Source: Bacillota bacterium | GTDB taxonomy: Bacteria > Bacillota > Clostridia > Christensenellales > Aristaeellaceae | Assembly: GCA_023444095.1 (NCBI GenBank) | Contig: JAEZRP010000016.1 | Span: 24,650 to 88,649, forward strand | Length of the DNA: 64,000 bases | Direction: 5' to 3' | In this document: positions 59,957-64,000 of the stretch, one piece after another | Layout: the number at the start of each line of letters is the position of its first letter | Numbering within the stretch: the first letter of the stretch is position 1 | Notes under the pieces: generated by a model | Database searches by the model: none | What the model saw: the letters and a program-made list of their open reading frames with translations, nothing else | What the model was told of the DNA's origin: nothing | Program-made: the position numbers and the translations under genes

Positions 59957-60206
59957 GCGAGCCGCTAAGTGGCGTGCCGAGGGACACCGACTTGAGGCTT
60001 GCCCGTTCTGCGGGAACCCGGTTGCGCCCAAGCTACTCCACCGCAGCGAGGTCGCGGACGACTTCCATGAGGATCAATTGAGCGACGCGTTCGCTATTGT
60101 GTGCGACGCGTCGATCTGGACAGCGTCCGGCCCCGGTTGCGGCGGGGCGTCAGGATACCGATGCACACCAGACGATGCCGCGAAGGCGTGGAATACAAGG
60201 AGGTAA
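59943..60206 (+). CDS. Lar-family restriction-alleviation-like zinc protein
   Basis: An 87-residue protein with EACPFCGNPVAPKLLHRS and GPGCGGASGYRCTPDDAAKAW followed by NTRR. The CPFCG and GCGG...TPDEAAKAWNTR pattern is the Lar family, phage proteins that lower the activity of type I restriction. The zinc site is intact. The start overlaps a possible leader ORF. Confidence 0.85.
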   Translation: MNNHERAAKWRAEGHRLEACPFCGNPVAPKLLHRSEVADDFHEDQLSDAFAIVCDASIWTASGPGCGGASGYRCTPDDAAKAWNTRR

Positions 60207-60208
60207 AC

Positions 60209-60874
60209 ATGGGAATGTCACTTGGTGCGAGATTGCGCGAAACGCGTACAAAGAACCAAATGTCTCGGAAGGAGCTGGCGCGGGCAAGTGGTGTGTCGGA
60301 AAAGTCGATCGCCAATTACGAAACGAACCGCACTACTCCAGACCGTGATCGGATGCTTGCGATTGCGGCCGCACTGGACGTGCCGCTGAGCACGATTACA
60401 GGGCGTAAACCGCGTACTGACACAACACTCCAACCTGCCGCGGGGCAAAGTGCTGCAGAAGAACAGAGCACACCGGAGATGAAAACCGAGCCGGAGCAAC
60501 CAATCGAGCCGCTGTACGAAATCGTGAACCGACTTTGCTCCGGGAGCAAATGCGACGACTGCATTGTCGGGCGCGACCGCGCGGAAACCGAGCGCCTGTG
60601 CACGATCATCGCCCGCGGCGTTGACGTTGAAGCGGTCATTGTTGCGATCCGCCAGTGGGGAGCAGACAACCCACCACCCCGCCGGCCGACCTACCGCAGC
60701 GATTTCTTTGAGAAGCTCCCCGACGCCCCGCGGCGAGAAGACGGCGCGCCGGTGGCTCTGGTCGAACACGTCTACGGACGCGTCGACGATTCGCGACGCC
60801 CGGAGTTTTTGACACTGACACACAGAGAGCGGTGGAACAAGCCATTCGGATATTGGTCAGAATGCGCTGGGTAA
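60209..60874 (+). CDS. XRE-family regulator with Cys-rich phage-type C-terminus
   Basis: A 221-residue protein. N-terminal HTH: LGARLRETRTKNQMSRKELA, ASGVSEKSIANYETNRTTPD. After a flexible linker it has LCSGSKCDDCIVGRDRAETE, a Cys-rich short motif, and a C-terminal IRQWGADNPPPRRPTYRSDF. The last part resembles phage proteins that act in early control or replication. AAGGAGG precedes the ATG. Confidence 0.72.
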   Translation: MGMSLGARLRETRTKNQMSRKELARASGVSEKSIANYETNRTTPDRDRMLAIAAALDVPLSTITGRKPRTDTTLQPAAGQSAAEEQSTPEMKTEPEQPIEPLYEIVNRLCSGSKCDDCIVGRDRAETERLCTIIARGVDVEAVIVAIRQWGADNPPPRRPTYRSDFFEKLPDAPRREDGAPVALVEHVYGRVDDSRRPEFLTLTHRERWNKPFGYWSECAG

Positions 60875-60984
60875 TCCTCGTCCTTCTGATCGCGGCGGCG
60901 GGGAGCGCGACAGGGCTAGTCGTGTACGCCGTCGCGACCGACTTGAGGGCAAGGAAACGTCGCAGACGATCTTCTTTGAAGTAA
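60862..60984 (+). CDS. 40-residue single-pass membrane peptide
   Basis: ATG 60862 lies inside the end of the XRE gene. The product MRWVILVLLIAAAGSATGLV then VVYAVATDLRARKRRRRSS has one N-terminal helix and a very basic tail. Its frame ends 11 bases before the next gene. No family is recognised; overlapping translation is common in this phage region, which supports it. Confidence 0.45.
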   Translation: MRWVILVLLIAAAGSATGLVVYAVATDLRARKRRRRSSLK

Positions 60985-60995
60985 GGAGGGAGATC

Positions 60996-61235
60996 ATGGA
61001 GAAGGACAAGCTCCCGCCAATGGCACCGGAGCTGCGCGAGATCCTGCGCGATGCCTATGTTTATCGACAGAAGCACCAGAACCCAACGGAGGATGCGCAG
61101 TTTTGGAGCGACGCGGCCGCGGAGATGTCGAGCCTCTTTTTCAAGCACAAGTCGCACCCGTTCGCGCGTGACGTTTTGATTGCGTGCTACGCCGACATCG
61201 AGCGCGAACTCAAGCAAAACCGCAAAGGACACTGA
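60996..61235 (+). CDS. Small phage protein (79 residues)
   Basis: A soluble, helical, charged protein (LPPMAPELREILRDAYVYRQ, DAQFWSDAAAEMSSLFFKHK). GGAGGGAG precedes the ATG. No domain is recognised; it lies in the early replication cluster of the phage. Confidence 0.6.
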   Translation: MEKDKLPPMAPELREILRDAYVYRQKHQNPTEDAQFWSDAAAEMSSLFFKHKSHPFARDVLIACYADIERELKQNRKGH

Positions 61236-61252
61236 CCGAAGGGAGAGACACC

Positions 61253-61717
61253 ATGGATCAGCAGGCAATGATGCCTACGAGCACACTCGCGGCCAGGCTC
61301 GCGCTACTCGCCGAGCTCAAGAACCGCAAGAAGGAGCTTGAGGAGCTTGTCAAAGAGAACAACGCACTCATCAAGCAGACCGAGCAAGACACCGTGACCC
61401 TGCTCTTGGACATGGCCGAGGCGTCCGGCATCGAGGACCCCACGGCATTCTCAGTCACCCTCGACGGACGGCGGTACGGGGTCACGATGAAACATTATTA
61501 CAGCATTAGGGCCGAGGACAAAGATGCCGCGTTCTCTGCGATGCGCGAGCTGGGGCTCGGTGACCTGATCGTCGAGAAGGTCGACCACCGCACACTCACC
61601 AAGACGCTCGAACAGATCATCGAGGACAATGGCGGCGAGTTGCCCGAGGGCTACGCGGCCATCCCGCTCACCGAGTACGACGAGACAAAGATCAGCGACC
61701 GCAAGGTCGGGAGGTGA
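61253..61717 (+). CDS. Phage protein with N-terminal coiled coil
   Basis: A 154-residue protein. Residues 10-55 form a coiled coil (LALLAELKNRKKELEELVKE, NNALIKQTEQDTVTLLLDM); the C-terminal part (GVTMKHYYSIRAEDKDAAFS, LGDLIVEKVDHRTLTKTLEQ) looks like the gp-type proteins next to phage DNA metabolism genes (DUF-like, Gam or nuclease-inhibitor like layouts). Start ATG 61253 follows GGGAG. It ends just before the clamp gene. Confidence 0.6.
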   Translation: MDQQAMMPTSTLAARLALLAELKNRKKELEELVKENNALIKQTEQDTVTLLLDMAEASGIEDPTAFSVTLDGRRYGVTMKHYYSIRAEDKDAAFSAMRELGLGDLIVEKVDHRTLTKTLEQIIEDNGGELPEGYAAIPLTEYDETKISDRKVGR

Positions 61718-61719
61718 CG

Positions 61720-62826
61720 ATGAAGTTCTCAATCTCTGCTGCGGCGCTCTCACTAGCGCTGGGCACAGTCACCCGCGCACTCTCCGCGCGCGCACTCAAT
61801 CCCATCTTGGAGGGCGTGCTTATTGAGACCATCAACCACGGCGTGCTACTGACATGCTCGGATGGTAACACCTCGATCACTGCGCTCGTGGACGCGACCA
61901 TCGACGCCGAGGGCTCGGTCGTCGCGCCGGGCCGCCTGTTCTCCGAGTTCGTGCGGCGCAGCGGTACCGGGTTCCTATGCGTCAACGTCGCGCCGAACCG
62001 CAGCATCCGGGTCTCCTGTGGCGGCTCGCGCATGAACCTCGCAGGCCGCAATTCCGATGAGTTCCCGCGGCCGGGCCTCGGAGACTGCAAGCGCCGGGTT
62101 ACGCTTCCACACGCAGTCCTTCGGGAGATGCTCGATAAGACGCTGCCCATGGTCGCACCGGCCGACCTGCGCGAAGTGCTCACCGGATGCTACCTTGAGA
62201 CGCGCGGCGGCAACGCAACCATGGTCGGTATGGACGGCTTTCGACTCGCCAAGTTCACACACGTGTGCTCAGCCATCCCCGACGAAGTCACCGCCATCAT
62301 CCCCGGCAAGGCAGCAGCCGAGCTTCAACGACTACTCAAAGGCGACGACGACGCGCTGTGCGTGCTCGAGTTCAGCGACAACGGACTCCACGCCACACTC
62401 GGCGATGTGGAAATCTACACGCGCTTGATCGCCGGGCAGTACATCGACTACGCAAGGGTGATCCCGACCAGCTTTGCAACCCGGATTCGCGTCGACACCG
62501 CGGCGCTTCGAGACAGCGTCAGCCGCGCGGCCATTATCGCCAAGGACGGTGGCTCGCAGCTCATCCGGTTCCGACTCGACGGTGAGGCGATGCACATCGA
62601 GGCCGACTCCGAGATCGCCAACGCACACGAGGAACTTCCGATCGCCAAGGAAGGCAACGACCTGACGATCGCGTTCAACGTGAAATACGTAGTCGATGCC
62701 CTCAAAATCATCGACACCCCGGAGCTCGAGTTCGCATTCAACTCAAGCATCCAGCCATGCATAGCCACATCGCCCGACCAGAGCAACTACACAATCATCA
62801 TTCTCCCGGTGCGTACATCGCATTAA
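61720..62826 (+). CDS. Phage-encoded beta sliding clamp (DnaN-like)
   Basis: A 368-residue protein with the three-domain beta clamp pattern: MKFSISAAALSLALGTVTRA, LNPILEGVLIETINHGVLL, then VAPGRLFSEFVRRSG, and RVTLPHAVLREMLDKTLPMV, TMVGMDGFRLAKFTHVC, and the end TPELEFAFNSSIQPCIATSP. It would tether a DNA polymerase to DNA. ATG 61720 has GGAGGT five bases upstream. A phage carrying its own clamp gene is not common and suggests it brings its own replisome. Confidence 0.9.
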   Translation: MKFSISAAALSLALGTVTRALSARALNPILEGVLIETINHGVLLTCSDGNTSITALVDATIDAEGSVVAPGRLFSEFVRRSGTGFLCVNVAPNRSIRVSCGGSRMNLAGRNSDEFPRPGLGDCKRRVTLPHAVLREMLDKTLPMVAPADLREVLTGCYLETRGGNATMVGMDGFRLAKFTHVCSAIPDEVTAIIPGKAAAELQRLLKGDDDALCVLEFSDNGLHATLGDVEIYTRLIAGQYIDYARVIPTSFATRIRVDTAALRDSVSRAAIIAKDGGSQLIRFRLDGEAMHIEADSEIANAHEELPIAKEGNDLTIAFNVKYVVDALKIIDTPELEFAFNSSIQPCIATSPDQSNYTIIILPVRTSH

Positions 62827-62854
62827 AAAGTAATTTTAAGGAGGACAACCACAC

Positions 62855-63709
62855 ATGGCCAAGAAGAACGCGCTTGCGATCATCGACCCGTCTGATTTTC
62901 AGATCATCCCGGCCGCCGAGGACATGGAGGCGGTGCTCGAAGAACTGAAGGACATTGAACGCATCCCATACGGACGCATCACCATCGGTTCCGGCGGGCT
63001 TAACGTGTTCAAAGTACTTGAACCGGGCGACGAGAACGCATCGAGCACTGATGAGGTGGTCGGCGTGATCCTGTTTTCACACAAAGTCAACGTCAAATGG
63101 GCTACGAAGTTTGGCGTAAAGACCGAAGGCCCGAAAACCCCCGAGTGCTCGAGCATCGATGGCGATACCGGCATCATCGCTGCGACGGGCGAGTGCCGCG
63201 AGTGCCGCACCTGTCCGTACAACCAGTTTGGCTCCGCAGACAACGGCATCGGCAAGGCATGCCGGAACATGCGCAGGCTTTACATTATGCGCGAGGGCGA
63301 TGTGTTCCCGATCATCCTCTCGCTCCCCGCTACCTCGCTCAAGGCATTCGACTTCTACCGCACCCGGCTCGCGGTGCTCAAAAAGACCCCGCAGGCGGTG
63401 CTCACCAAGATCACGCTCAAGGCCACGACGAGCAAGGACGACGCAGAGTTTTCCGTTGCGGTGTTCAGTTCGGAGGGCGCGCTCCCGGCCGCTGAGGTCG
63501 CGCGCGTGCGTACATACGCCGCACAGTTCGAGGAGGCAGCCAAGAACGTCGACATCGACGGCGTCGACGACGGCGCGCGCGCAGAGCCGTACACGCCCAA
63601 GTACCCTGCCCCTCCTGCCAATTCCCAGAATGGTGAGTTTATTGAGGTCGACTCGGACGAGGTCGACCCGTTCGCACCGTCGGATGGCGGCGAGATCGAG
63701 GACTTCTAA
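62855..63709 (+). CDS. Conserved phage protein with Cys-rich (zinc) segment
   Basis: A 284-residue protein. The middle has GECRECRTCPYNQFGSADNG and GKACRNMRRLYIMREGDVFP, which reads as a Cys4 zinc-type site, followed by IILSLPATSLKAFDFYRTRL. The C-terminus is acidic (EVDSDEVDPFAPSDGGEIED). Single-stranded DNA-binding proteins of phages have an acidic tail and may have such zinc sites, so that role is a fair guess, but no exact family is recognised. GGAGG precedes the ATG. Confidence 0.6.
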   Translation: MAKKNALAIIDPSDFQIIPAAEDMEAVLEELKDIERIPYGRITIGSGGLNVFKVLEPGDENASSTDEVVGVILFSHKVNVKWATKFGVKTEGPKTPECSSIDGDTGIIAATGECRECRTCPYNQFGSADNGIGKACRNMRRLYIMREGDVFPIILSLPATSLKAFDFYRTRLAVLKKTPQAVLTKITLKATTSKDDAEFSVAVFSSEGALPAAEVARVRTYAAQFEEAAKNVDIDGVDDGARAEPYTPKYPAPPANSQNGEFIEVDSDEVDPFAPSDGGEIEDF

Positions 63710-63723
63710 AACACATAACAGCG

Positions 63724-63743
63724 CCGGGGGCTTCGGCCCCCGG
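63724..63743 (+). terminator. Stem-loop after the Cys-rich phage gene
   Basis: CCGGGGGC-TTCG-GCCCCCGG is a perfect hairpin with a stable TTCG loop. There is no T-tract, so it may be a weak terminator or an RNA-stability element. Confidence 0.6.
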
Positions 63744-63801
63744 ACGAGGGGAGTAATTAGGAGACTATGTCCGGATGTAGCACAGGAAGGAGGGCGGTGG
63801 C

Positions 63802-64000
63802 ATGGCGCAACTTCCAGACCTTGACCGATTAATCAACTGGCCGGACTTCTACAGGCGCTACATACACACGCCAATGCGCCCAAGCGGCTCCGACAAGATG
63901 CTCGCTCGGTGTCCGTTCGGCACCCATGACGACACGCACGAGTCGTTCTGGTTCCGTCCCTCCAATGGATTATTTAAGTGTCACGCCTGCGGCATGGAGG
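63802..64000 (+). CDS. Phage DNA primase (CHC2 zinc finger), N-terminal part
   Basis: The first 66 codons are in the window. DLDRLINWPDFYRRYIHTPM is followed by ARCPFGTHDDTHESFWFRP and NGLFKCHACGMEE, the CHC2 zinc ribbon of DnaG-type primases (CPFGTHDD...FKCHACG). It is in line with the clamp gene before it. GGAGGGCGG precedes the ATG. The catalytic TOPRIM part is off the right edge. Confidence 0.85.
   Translation, partial: MAQLPDLDRLINWPDFYRRYIHTPMRPSGSDKMLARCPFGTHDDTHESFWFRPSNGLFKCHACGME

Noticed and set aside
1..64000. CRISPR array
   Set aside because: No series of regularly spaced direct repeats of CRISPR size was seen; the repeats found are pairs far apart.

Overview
The window looks like a GC-rich Clostridia-type Firmicute chromosome joined on its right side to an integrated phage-like element. 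Evidence for a Firmicute: strong GGAGG ribosome sites, a tandem glycine riboswitch, ABC-2 export operons with N-terminal TetR control, a corrinoid methanol methyltransferase, and a sporadic low-GC island. The exact genus cannot be read from the sequence; a Christensenellales or Oscillospirales-like gut anaerobe is an inference.

Left part (1-19 kb): the start of gcvH and all of gcvT lie behind a tandem glycine riboswitch. A hexuronate operon follows (TRAP dctPQM, a GntR regulator, uxuA). Then come a YcxB-like membrane protein, a C39-like cysteine-peptidase-fold gene with a structured leader, a secreted GH5 endoglycoceramidase-like hydrolase, two exported tandem rhodaneses and a GT39-type membrane glycosyltransferase. 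A compact six-gene operon with overlapping ends joins a WecE-like sugar aminotransferase, a GT2 glycosyltransferase, an ATP-grasp ligase and a complete nitrate/sulfonate/riboflavin-precursor-type ABC importer.

Sulfur island (19-23.3 kb): tusA, a LysR regulator, a YedE/TsuA-type transporter, a second tusA, a second YeeE half and a TrxB-like flavoprotein with an extra C-terminal domain. With the two rhodaneses this suggests import and handling of thiosulfate or another sulfane-sulfur (possibly selenium) compound.

Middle (23.3-49.2 kb): a frameshifted acetyltransferase, two ABC export systems, Na/Pi symporter, SDR, ArsR-like regulator divergent from trkA-trkH, an XRE protein fused to a cysteine-peptidase-like domain, solitary mtaB, L-lactate dehydrogenase, a small P-loop kinase, a graveyard of broken genes at 41.7-42.8 kb (MFS, flavodoxin, PstS), an FGGY sugar kinase, a Ca2+/cation antiporter, a double-kinase fusion, a frameshifted double-GNAT protein and an FMN reductase.

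Right part: 49.3-52.1 kb is AT-richer and carries a truncated IS5-type transposase between two copies of a promoter-bearing repeat, small membrane proteins and the tail of a serine recombinase. A tRNA 3'-end fragment at about 52110-52154 marks the left attachment site of a phage-like element that continues past the window end: integrase, S24 repressor, Cro-like protein with operators, antirepressor, sigma-like factor, a SNF2/HARP-type helicase that is split in two by an extra ORF bounded by two related hairpins, Lar-like zinc protein, a phage-encoded beta sliding clamp, a cysteine-rich conserved phage protein and the start of a primase. The most unusual items are the split helicase, the six-gene aminosugar/ABC operon, the sulfur island and the XRE-peptidase fusion.
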